6,893 nt of DNA. It comes from Blastocatellia bacterium. GTDB lineage: Bacteria > Acidobacteriota > Blastocatellia > Chloracidobacteriales > JADJPF01. The position numbers and the translations under genes were made by a program. Location of the stretch: contig JAEUQL010000195.1 of the NCBI GenBank assembly GCA_016789295.1, forward strand, positions 1 through 6,893, given 5' to 3'. The notes beneath the pieces are model-generated. The model ran no database searches and was not told where the DNA came from. It worked only from the letters and a program-made list of their open reading frames with translations. The stretch's first letter is position 1; the number at the start of each line of letters is the position of its first letter. This document shows positions 1 through 5,939 of the stretch, piece by piece.

Positions 1-67
1 CAACAGCAGATGTATAGAGAGTTATTTTTTGAAGATTTTTTGACCAAGTTAAAGGTTTTAATACTTT

Positions 68-367
68 ATGGAAACTACAAATAGTTATTATGAGGCTCGT
101 TCAGAGCCAAGATACAGAATAGTAAAGAAGTTGTATTTACGGTTGGCCGAATCAGAGCCTTTGCAGAAAGAAGAAGTTATTACAGAAAACATTAGTGAGA
201 ACGGTATGTGTATCTGGACGAGGATGCAAATACCTGTGCAGAGTAGGGTTTATATTGAAACTCCAGAAAAAGATTTTCGCGCATTGGCAACAGTAATCTA
301 TAACTACCAATCACACACTGGACTCAAAATTATTACTAGCAAAGGTAAACAGTTCCTATTTTCGTAA
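68..367 (+). CDS. Stand-alone PilZ domain protein (probable c-di-GMP receptor)
   Basis: A 99-residue protein consisting almost entirely of one PilZ domain, which in characterised members binds cyclic di-GMP and passes the signal to a partner. Both signature elements are visible: the RxxxR loop (R11-S-E-P-R15) just before the beta barrel, and the N-x-S-x-x-G motif (N41, S43, G46). All residues expected to contact the ligand are therefore present. Alternating short hydrophobic strands follow to the end. There is no signal peptide or membrane segment, so it should be cytoplasmic. The ATG at 68 is preceded directly by an in-frame TAA (59-61), so no longer start is possible. A weak AAAGG (51-55) lies 12 bases upstream. 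The next gene is over 300 bp away, so it is not obviously in an operon with it. The output (motility, polysaccharide, transcription) cannot be read from the sequence. Confidence 0.88.
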   Translation: METTNSYYEARSEPRYRIVKKLYLRLAESEPLQKEEVITENISENGMCIWTRMQIPVQSRVYIETPEKDFRALATVIYNYQSHTGLKIITSKGKQFLFS

Positions 368-549
368 AAGTCTATCTTAATAGCTGATTTGTACTAAAAA
401 TTACATAGCCTGTAAGCCGTCTAACAGCCATTCCGTAAATAGTTTTTTACACACACCTTCCATTATTTTTATTGCTTTTTTTCTTTTTTATGTGTAAATT
501 GCCTTAGCATTATAGTTTTTTAATAGACTGTAAGTTATAAATTCTAAAT

Positions 550-567
550 ATATTGAGCATATTGAGC
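550..567 (+). repeat. Perfect tandem 9-bp direct repeat (2 x ATATTGAGC)
   Basis: ATATTGAGC occurs at 550-558 and again immediately at 559-567 with no mismatch. It lies about 120 bp upstream of the preferred TPR gene start and overlaps the only weak -35 candidate there. It could be an operator for a protein that binds head-to-tail, or a small slippage duplication; the sequence cannot decide. Confidence 0.6.
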
Positions 568-649
568 CAAACTGAAATATTAGATACCCAAAGTATAGAT
601 TGCCCCTAATTAAGTTGTCTGTATGGGCTACTTTGTTAGATATCCTTAC

Positions 650-672
650 CTTCTGCTCAGCAGTAGCAGAAG
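650..672 (+). promoter_or_regulatory. Leader hairpin upstream of the TPR gene ribosome binding site
   Basis: CTTCTGCT (650-657) and AGCAGAAG (665-672) form a perfect 8-bp stem with a 7-base loop. It ends 6 bases before the Shine-Dalgarno site at 679-683. There is no T-tract after it, so it is unlikely to be a terminator. It may protect the 5' end of the mRNA or tune translation. Its presence supports reading this stretch as untranslated leader rather than as the N-terminus of an extended TPR protein. Confidence 0.55.
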
Positions 673-678
673 ATCTAT

Positions 679-683
679 GGAGG
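679..683 (+). promoter_or_regulatory. Shine-Dalgarno site that decides a TTG start
   Basis: GGAGG (within GGAGGT, 679-684) sits 5 bases before the TTG at 689-691. The two in-frame ATG codons upstream (623 and 677) lack such a site; the ATG at 677 overlaps the GGAGG itself. The TTG also gives a protein that begins directly with a typical signal peptide. Confidence 0.75.
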
Positions 684-688
684 TAACT

Positions 689-1600
689 TTGAAGAGCAGA
701 TTTTGGCTTACACTATCGTTGATATTTGTTTTTACAACCCTTGGTTACTCTCAAGATTCAGAAAAATCGAGTTTTTTCAGACCCGTTCCGACAGCAAAAA
801 ACTCAAAAGAGTTGGCTGATATAGAGCCTCTTTACACATCGACAGATCCACAACAACAGATAGAGATAGCTCGTCAGTTTCTACAGAAGCATCCTCAAAG
901 CAGGTTGAGGGGAATAGCATATCGCTATACTGTAGCAGCCTTGATACAGTTGGCAACACGTGATCAAGCCGTGACAACGGCTCAACAAGCATTGTCAGAA
1001 CAACCTGACAACCTCAGTGTTATGTTTGAAATCTGTCGCATGGGTAGCGAAATGGCTCATAAGAAGGACTTTACCTATGCTGAAGTAGCTAATGAGATGG
1101 GTAAAAAAGCTCTAGCCCTTGTTGAGTCTGGATCTGTTCCTTATGAGTATAGCGATGAAGATTGGAAAAGCCGTAAAGAGATATTTTTAGGCACTATACA
1201 CAAGTCGATGGGGATAATGGCGTTTTATCAAGAAAAATGGCCAGAAGCTGTGGAGGCGTTCGTTAACTCAACAAAGATGCTTCCAAAAGATCCCTATGGC
1301 TTCTACCTTCTTGCAAAGAGTCGCTATAGTGAGATCGCATCTGTGCAGAAACCTTCGCAAAAAAAGCTAGATCTTAACGAAGTAGTCAATGAGGTAATGA
1401 AAGATCTGGCTCGCGCATATGTTCTATCAGAGCAAGAAAGTTTCAAATGGTTACACGACCCTATAGATAAAGAACTCAAATATTTTGGTCAAGCCCTGAA
1501 ACTTGCAAAACCTGTAGAAAATTACATCGATTTTGCAAGAGAAGAGACTTTGAACCTGAACGTTACTGCTCCGTTACCAAGCGGAGAAGGGTCGAAGTAG
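689..1600 (+). CDS. Exported TPR-repeat protein, TTG start
   Basis: A protein of 303 residues from the preferred TTG start. Residues 1-22 look like a Sec signal peptide: a basic start (K2, R4), a hydrophobic core (about 5-19) and a probable cleavage near Y20-S21-Q22, so the mature protein should be periplasmic or outer-membrane associated. There is no lipobox cysteine. The mature part is helical and fits tetratricopeptide repeats. One TPR-like helix pair covers about 73-106. The clearest unit is about 166-200, with the typical small-aromatic pattern 'GIMAFYQEKWPEAVEAF' followed by a proline. A helical tail with many Lys and Glu follows (about 225-288), then a short disordered end. TPR domains mediate protein-protein contacts; the partner is unknown. 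If one of the in-frame ATGs (623 or 677) were used, the extra residues would push the signal sequence inward. Its neighbours do not reveal a specific role. I do not recognise a named gene. Confidence 0.82.
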   Translation: MKSRFWLTLSLIFVFTTLGYSQDSEKSSFFRPVPTAKNSKELADIEPLYTSTDPQQQIEIARQFLQKHPQSRLRGIAYRYTVAALIQLATRDQAVTTAQQALSEQPDNLSVMFEICRMGSEMAHKKDFTYAEVANEMGKKALALVESGSVPYEYSDEDWKSRKEIFLGTIHKSMGIMAFYQEKWPEAVEAFVNSTKMLPKDPYGFYLLAKSRYSEIASVQKPSQKKLDLNEVVNEVMKDLARAYVLSEQESFKWLHDPIDKELKYFGQALKLAKPVENYIDFAREETLNLNVTAPLPSGEGSK

Positions 1601-1622
1601 TAATGTTTTATTCTTAATAAGT

Positions 1623-1731
1623 AGTCCGAAGCTGTAAGGAAAAACTGCCGCTTGCAACAGAAACTTGCCTTGACAGCAAAAACCTCTTTGCTCACAATAT
1701 GCTCAAGTTGCAGAGGCAGAAGTTTCGGACT
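1623..1731 (+). ncRNA. Candidate structured RNA or long inverted repeat
   Basis: Four sets of complementary arms nest inside each other. The outer arms 1623-1633 and 1721-1731 pair over 11 bp, with one G-U. The next arms 1645-1649 and 1715-1719 pair over 5 bp. Then 1652-1658 and 1707-1713 pair over 7 bp, one of them G-U. A central hairpin forms from AGCAAA (1675-1680) and TTTGCT (1687-1692) with a 6-base loop. On the 3' side the arms are almost continuous; on the 5' side there is an 11-base A-rich bulge (1634-1644). No known riboswitch or RNA family is recognised. It could be a 3' element of the TPR transcript, a small RNA, or an inverted repeat acting as DNA. No T-tract follows, so it is not a classical terminator. 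Confidence 0.35.
1670..1698 (+). promoter_or_regulatory. Sigma70-like promoter for the FHA/GNAT-ACD operon
   Basis: A perfect TTGACA (1670-1675) is followed after 17 bases by CACAAT (1693-1698), which matches four of six -10 positions including the important A and final T. Transcription would begin near 1705 and leave a leader of roughly 135 bases before the FHA gene. The element lies inside the nested inverted repeats, so a transcript starting here would carry only their 3' arms. Confidence 0.45.
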
Positions 1732-1841
1732 TAGATCGTCCTAACAACCTGTCAAATCTGCTTGATAGCTTTCTACATACAGCAGTTGAGTCTAGTGGCT
1801 TTGAGTAAGTGAGATAAATAAGAAAGAGATCCAGGTATCTG

Positions 1842-3035
1842 ATGGGAGCTAAGGTAATCATCTATAATTCCAATTCACCCGATAGTGAAGTAGAGAAGAG
1901 TATCTCATCAGATGCCCAGTTGATAAATATTGGCCGTCATCCAGCTAGCTACATACACCTCAACTCCTCTCACATCTCCAAAGAGCACGCTGTTATTTTG
2001 CAAGAGAATGAGACTTTCTACCTGATAGATAAGAGTACAAATGGCACGACGCTCAACAAGACCAAGCTAGAAAGAGAGAAGCGATATCGTCTCAAAGATG
2101 GTGATACCATCCTCATTGCAGAATATAGGATCAAGTTTATTATGGAAGCACAGGTTTCAAGTCCATCTCCGAGACCTGTGGCGTCAAAGTCTGTGGAGAC
2201 TTCCACACGCTCGGCGGCGGCAGCAGCAGCAGTTTTTGATATCGAAGAGAACGATGTTGAAGACTCTATGCAGAGCGATCTGCTGATGCCAACAATACCA
2301 TCTACTTTTGAGGATATGATACGTAGTATCGATCCTGGGGAAGAGCCTTCTTATCTGGTTTTTGTAGGTGGAAATAGAGATGGCCAGAGAGTAGAGCTGC
2401 GTGGTGGAACCACAGAGATATTTATTGGCAGCTCACCAAAATGCCAAATACAACTTTCTCATCAGTCCATCTCCCCACTACACGCAAAGATTCGTATGGA
2501 CTGGGCGGGAATAACTGTATATGACCTCAACGCTCAAGGCGGTGGAGGAATTTTCATAAATGGAGTTCGTATCAACAGTAGCAGAAAACTCCATAACGGT
2601 GACGAAATATCTTTCGGAATTCCTGTAAATATGGGTGGAGTCAAGCTGTTGCTTTATGACCGCCACTCACTTTCAAGTGATAATCTAGTTGGACTTCCAC
2701 CTCCTATCACGGAACTTAACTCAGAAAAAGCAAAGGAGCCAGAAAGCGATCAGGCAGTGGGTGAAAAGCCGAAGCCTGAAACAGCAACTGTTAAAGCAAA
2801 TACAACTAACTTACCTCCTAACCCTGCTTCTCCAGAAACTGCTGCCAGTACTACAGATGTTGGTTCTGCAACTGAAGGAGAAGATGTTGAGCCAGCCGGC
2901 GAAGAGAAAAAGGCAGGTCTCATAGACTTCAATAGAGAGATCTATGCTGGAATTACTGTTCGAGAACTGGTGGCTATTCTCTTCATAATTATTGTTGTTA
3001 TTGTCTTCTCTGCAATAGTCCTAAGCTTTTTCTAA
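1842..3035 (+). CDS. Twin-FHA protein with C-terminal membrane anchor
   Basis: A 397-residue protein with two forkhead-associated (FHA) domains, which bind phosphothreonine peptides made by Ser/Thr kinases. FHA1 (about 1-103) keeps the whole signature: G31-R32, S46 and H49, N67-G68, and N72. FHA2 (about 170-275) has the same fold pattern with S211 and H214, but the arginine of the GR motif is serine (G196-S197) and the NG turn is replaced by a glycine run (Q232, G233-G236), so phosphopeptide binding there is doubtful. A six-alanine run (125-130) begins the inter-domain linker. A long linker rich in Pro, Thr, Ala and Glu (about 280-362) leads to a hydrophobic segment at about 376-395 at the very C-terminus, so the protein is probably tail-anchored with both FHA domains in the cytoplasm. 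The start has AGGT (1833-1836) 5 bases upstream. The GNAT-ACD gene follows after 28 bp, probably on the same mRNA. No kinase gene is in the window. Confidence 0.88.
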   Translation: MGAKVIIYNSNSPDSEVEKSISSDAQLINIGRHPASYIHLNSSHISKEHAVILQENETFYLIDKSTNGTTLNKTKLEREKRYRLKDGDTILIAEYRIKFIMEAQVSSPSPRPVASKSVETSTRSAAAAAAVFDIEENDVEDSMQSDLLMPTIPSTFEDMIRSIDPGEEPSYLVFVGGNRDGQRVELRGGTTEIFIGSSPKCQIQLSHQSISPLHAKIRMDWAGITVYDLNAQGGGGIFINGVRINSSRKLHNGDEISFGIPVNMGGVKLLLYDRHSLSSDNLVGLPPPITELNSEKAKEPESDQAVGEKPKPETATVKANTTNLPPNPASPETAASTTDVGSATEGEDVEPAGEEKKAGLIDFNREIYAGITVRELVAILFIIIVVIVFSAIVLSFF

Positions 3036-3052
3036 ACTAGCTATTAACAATA

Positions 3053-3057
3053 AGGAG
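3053..3057 (+). promoter_or_regulatory. Ribosome binding site of the GNAT-ACD gene
   Basis: AGGAG lies 6 bases before the ATG at 3064, inside the 28-bp gap after the FHA stop. The gap shows no terminator hairpin or promoter, which supports co-transcription with the FHA gene. Confidence 0.8.
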
Positions 3058-3063
3058 TCTTGT

Positions 3064-5730
3064 ATGGCTTATCCTGAGTACTACGAATCGGATGTAGTAC
3101 TGCGCGATGGTTCAACTATCCGCTTGCGTCCGATAAAGCCTGAAGATAAAGAAGGTTTGATAGACCTTTACAAGAATCTCTCAAAAGAGAGTTTATACTT
3201 CAGGTTCTTCACGATCCCTGAGCCAACCGATGAAATACTCAACTATCTAACCAATGTAGACTACAAAGACCACTTCGCTCTGGTTGCTGTGACAGCAGGC
3301 CACGTAGTAGCTGTGGCACGTTATTACAGAGATGCAGAGCAGCACGACAAGGCCGAAGTAGCGTTTATCATTGCTGATGCTTTGCAAGGGCGTGGAATAG
3401 GAACGAAACTTCTCGAACGTCTTGCACAGATTGCGCAAGATAACGATATAAACACTTTTGAAGCAGATGTTCTATCAAACAACTACAAGATGATAGACCT
3501 TTTCCTTAACTCTGGGTTCGATGTAAAGAGACACGTTGATAGTGGAGTGCTTCAGTTTGAGTTTAATATCGAACAGAGTAAAAAATTTGAAGAAAAAGCC
3601 GCAGAAAGATCACAAAAAGCTGCCTCAGCATCACTTAAACCTTTCTTTGAACCAGATGCTGTTGCGGTCGTTGGTGTCAGTAGAAAGCGCGAACAGATAG
3701 GTTCTGCAATCTTCTACAACATCATTGAAAATGGTTTCAAAGGGTCAGTCTATCCAGTGAATCCAAAGGTAGACAGTATAGGTGAATATAAAGCCTATGC
3801 AAAAGTTAGCGACATACCTGGTGATGTAGACCTTGCTATCATAATTGTTCCTCCAAAGTTTGTAGAAGAGACTGTGGAAGATTGTATTGAAAAAGGTGTC
3901 CACGCAATAGTGATAATCACAGCAGGTTATGGAGAAACTGGAATAGAAGGCAAGAAAAGACAAGAAGCTTTGGTGGAGAAGATTCGTGATGCAGGAATCC
4001 GTATGATAGGACCAAATTGCATGGGAATCCTTAACACAAAAGCAAACCTTAATGCTACATTCTCACCAGTCTATCCACCAGCAGGGTCTGTAGCACTTTC
4101 AACCCAAAGTGGTGCTCTTGGCCTTGCAATTCTTGACTATGCCAAACAGTTAAACATAGGTATATCTTCTTTCGTTTCAGCAGGTAACAAAGCTGATGTG
4201 TCCGGTAATGACTTGATACAGTACTGGGCCGAAGACAGAGATACTTCGGTTATACTGCTCTATTTGGAATCTTTTGGCGATCCAAAAACATTTAGCCAGT
4301 TGGCCAGAAGAATTTCAAAGAAGAAGCCAATAGTTGCTGTTAAATCTGGACGCTCTACAGCAGGTGCTCGTGCAGCTTCTTCACATACTGGTGCACTTGC
4401 ATCAAGTGATAATGTAGTAGAAGCACTCTTTAGGCAAGCTGGGATTATACGTACAGACAGCCTTGAAGAACTCTTTGACGTAGCTGCACTTCTTGCACAC
4501 CAACCACCACCCAGAGGACGCCGTGTTGGGATACTTACAAATGCTGGTGGCCCTGGAATTATGGCTGCCGATGTTTGTGAGGCAAAAGGTCTTGAAATCC
4601 CTTCACTCAGCGACCAGACAGTAAAAGAATTGAAAGCCATCTTGCCACCAACGGCCAGCGTTGCAAATCCTGTCGATATGATAGCTTCTGCTACACCCGA
4701 ACAGTACATACGCTCTATGCAGTTGATGCTTGCAGATGAGAATATAGACAGTCTGATAGTTATCTATATCCCACCTTTAGTAACAAATCCAGAAGAGGTA
4801 GCTCAAGCAATTGTTGAAGGTGCAAAAGAGACTCATGGCAAGACTCTTATTGCTACATTTATGCGTGCTCAAGGTGCTCCATCTACACTTGCCCCTATAC
4901 CGTGCTATCCTTTTCCAGAGTCAGCAGCAAATGCACTTGCAAAAGTAACTTTCTATGGAGAATGGAAAGATAGGCCAGTTGGAGAAGTGCCAAGCTTTGA
5001 AGATATTAAAGAAGAGCAAGCACGTGCTATAGTTGATAAAGTGATAGCAAGGGGTGGTGGCTGGTTGAGTACAATAGAAGCACAGGATCTCTTTTCTGCC
5101 GTAGGAATACCAGTAGCTAAAGCCCGTTTTGCCTATGATTTTGGTGAAGCTGCTACGATTGCAAAAGAGATAGGCTTTCCTCTTGTTCTCAAAGCTGCAG
5201 GCCCAAAACTTCTGCACAAAACAGAACGTGCAGCAGTAAAACTCAACCTTACAGACCTGGCTGAGTTTTCAGATGCATATGATGACTTCAAGAAACGCCT
5301 TGGTAGAGATATGACAGGTGTGGTTGTACAACAAATGGTACCAAAAGGCGTAGAAGTCATGATAGGAGCTATTCAAGATAAAACCTTTGGTCCACTGATT
5401 CTTTGTGGTAGTGGAGGTATTCTTGTTGAACTGCTGGCTGATGTAGCTTTCCGGCTCCACCCTCTCACTGATATTGATGTAATAGACATGCTGAATGAAG
5501 TAAAAGTAGGCAAGCTGTTGCGTGGGTATCGTGGAGCACCACCTGCTGATGAGGCCGCTCTCAAAGAAGTCTTGCTACGAGTGTCAGCCCTGATGGAGAT
5601 CTGCCATGAAATTCAAGAACTGGACATCAATCCAATAAAAGTTTGGGAAGATGGAATATTGGCAGTTGATGCAAGAGTTCGAGTAGAGAAAGTGCATCAA
5701 CAACAGCGTTCTAGAAGGATTCTTTACTAA
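3064..5730 (+). CDS. GNAT N-acetyltransferase fused to ADP-forming acyl-CoA synthetase
   Basis: An 888-residue cytoplasmic fusion. Residues about 10-170 are a GNAT acetyltransferase with the acetyl-CoA loop Q108-G-R-G-I-G113. Residues about 190-320 are a Rossmann-type CoA-binding domain (GVSR at 204-207, then 'VYPVNPK'). Residues about 330-480 are the succinyl-CoA-ligase-like part, with a conserved SGALG (349-353) and the SHTGALASSD block (440-449), whose H441 matches the phosphorylated histidine of ADP-forming acetyl-CoA synthetases. A second ligase-like part runs to about 640. Residues about 650-880 are an ATP-grasp domain, with K710 and the closing E852-L-D-I-N-P857. The family covers NDP-forming acyl-CoA synthetases (acyl-CoA + ADP + Pi <-> acid + ATP + CoA) and Pat/PatZ-type protein lysine acetyltransferases. 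Pat of enteric bacteria carries GNAT at the C-terminus; here it is N-terminal, like the type II arrangement described in actinomycetes. The retained histidine suggests the synthetase half may be active, whereas as I recall it is missing in enteric Pat. Acyl substrate and protein targets are unknown. Confidence 0.92.
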   Translation: MAYPEYYESDVVLRDGSTIRLRPIKPEDKEGLIDLYKNLSKESLYFRFFTIPEPTDEILNYLTNVDYKDHFALVAVTAGHVVAVARYYRDAEQHDKAEVAFIIADALQGRGIGTKLLERLAQIAQDNDINTFEADVLSNNYKMIDLFLNSGFDVKRHVDSGVLQFEFNIEQSKKFEEKAAERSQKAASASLKPFFEPDAVAVVGVSRKREQIGSAIFYNIIENGFKGSVYPVNPKVDSIGEYKAYAKVSDIPGDVDLAIIIVPPKFVEETVEDCIEKGVHAIVIITAGYGETGIEGKKRQEALVEKIRDAGIRMIGPNCMGILNTKANLNATFSPVYPPAGSVALSTQSGALGLAILDYAKQLNIGISSFVSAGNKADVSGNDLIQYWAEDRDTSVILLYLESFGDPKTFSQLARRISKKKPIVAVKSGRSTAGARAASSHTGALASSDNVVEALFRQAGIIRTDSLEELFDVAALLAHQPPPRGRRVGILTNAGGPGIMAADVCEAKGLEIPSLSDQTVKELKAILPPTASVANPVDMIASATPEQYIRSMQLMLADENIDSLIVIYIPPLVTNPEEVAQAIVEGAKETHGKTLIATFMRAQGAPSTLAPIPCYPFPESAANALAKVTFYGEWKDRPVGEVPSFEDIKEEQARAIVDKVIARGGGWLSTIEAQDLFSAVGIPVAKARFAYDFGEAATIAKEIGFPLVLKAAGPKLLHKTERAAVKLNLTDLAEFSDAYDDFKKRLGRDMTGVVVQQMVPKGVEVMIGAIQDKTFGPLILCGSGGILVELLADVAFRLHPLTDIDVIDMLNEVKVGKLLRGYRGAPPADEAALKEVLLRVSALMEICHEIQELDINPIKVWEDGILAVDARVRVEKVHQQQRSRRILY

Positions 5731-5749
5731 AAGCTTTCAGCAATTCAGA

Positions 5750-5774
5750 TGGCACAAGTAGTCCACTTGTGCCA
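5750..5774 (+). terminator. Strong hairpin after the GNAT-ACD gene (possible terminator)
   Basis: TGGCACAAGT (5750-5759) and ACTTGTGCCA (5765-5774) pair perfectly over 10 bp with a 5-base loop, 20 bases after the stop codon. The bases that follow are C-rich, then only mixed T and C, so there is no good U-tract. It may be a weak intrinsic terminator, a factor-assisted one, or a 3'-end stabiliser of the FHA/GNAT-ACD mRNA. Confidence 0.55.
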
Positions 5775-5831
5775 CACCCCATCCTTACTTTCTTGCTCAA
5801 AACTTCTCAAAATAAAGAATGCAGTTTTTTG

Positions 5832-5859
5832 GGAACCTATTTTCTGGCTTTGTGTCTAA
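5832..5859 (+). promoter_or_regulatory. ECF/sigmaE-like promoter upstream of the TonB gene
   Basis: GGAACC (5832-5837) is followed after 16 bases by GTCTAA (5854-5859). This closely matches the GGAAC plus TCTAA pattern and spacing of sigmaE/ECF promoters. Transcription would start near 5866 and give a leader of about 75 bases. No ECF sigma factor gene is present in the window, so the controlling sigma is unknown. No comparably good sigma70 promoter is visible in this spacer. Confidence 0.5.
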
Positions 5860-5907
5860 AGAGAACAAAACAACAAGAGTGAGATAGAAAGCCGGCTCTG
5901 GACCACT

Positions 5908-5925
5908 CTACAACTATTTTTGTAG
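5908..5925 (+). promoter_or_regulatory. Small leader hairpin next to the TonB gene ribosome binding site
   Basis: CTACAA (5908-5913) and TTGTAG (5920-5925) form a 6-bp stem with a 6-base loop, 3 bases before the strong GGAGGAG Shine-Dalgarno site (5929-5935), which itself is 4 bases before the ATG at 5940. It is AT-rich and therefore of modest stability. It resembles in position the leader hairpin of the TPR gene. Confidence 0.35.
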
Positions 5926-5939
5926 TTTGGAGGAGAATT

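Larger units (their letters stand above)
368..688 (+). other. AT-rich intergenic region and leader of the TPR gene
   Basis: No credible ORF lies between the PilZ stop and the TPR gene start. The stretch is markedly AT-rich, with a T-rich tract around 470-489 that is not preceded by a convincing GC-rich stem, so I do not call a terminator there. A weak sigma70-like pair, TTGAGC (553-558) with TATTAG (578-583) at a long 19-bp spacing, could drive the TPR gene. The right part holds a tandem 9-bp repeat and a leader hairpin, listed separately. An in-frame ATG at 623 opens the same frame as the TPR gene but has no ribosome binding site, and its coding stretch would run through the hairpin. Confidence 0.6.
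1601..1841 (+). other. Intergenic region with nested inverted repeats and a promoter
   Basis: No start-to-stop gene is apparent in the 241 bp between the TPR and FHA genes, yet the middle (about 1620-1805) is visibly less AT-rich than the spacer at 368-622. It contains nested complementary arms (1623-1731) and a sigma70-like promoter, both listed separately. One frame stays open from 1674 to 1805 (stop at 1806-1808) without an ATG, GTG or TTG codon. It could be chance or the remains of a gene. Confidence 0.6.

Noticed and set aside
40..67. TTGACC-N16-TACTTT as a promoter for the PilZ gene
   Set aside because: The -10 box would end directly at the ATG, so transcription would start inside the coding region and lose the RxxxR motif.
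470..490. T-rich tract as the terminator of the PilZ gene
   Set aside because: No stable stem precedes it. The nearest complementary arms (GTAAA 435-439 and TTTAC 446-450) are short and AT-rich.
1569..1586. CTCCG/CGGAG hairpin as the terminator of the TPR gene
   Set aside because: It is only 5 bp long, lies inside the end of the coding region, and is not followed by a T-run.
2214..2231. GCN trinucleotide run as a phase-variable repeat
   Set aside because: Six alanine codons of mixed GCG and GCA in a linker. Changes by three bases would keep the frame, so it cannot switch the gene on and off.
4260..4709. 149-codon open frame on the - strand
   Set aside because: It lies entirely within the well-supported GNAT-ACD gene and opposite conserved motifs such as the catalytic histidine block. 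It has no family features and no ribosome binding site that I could see.
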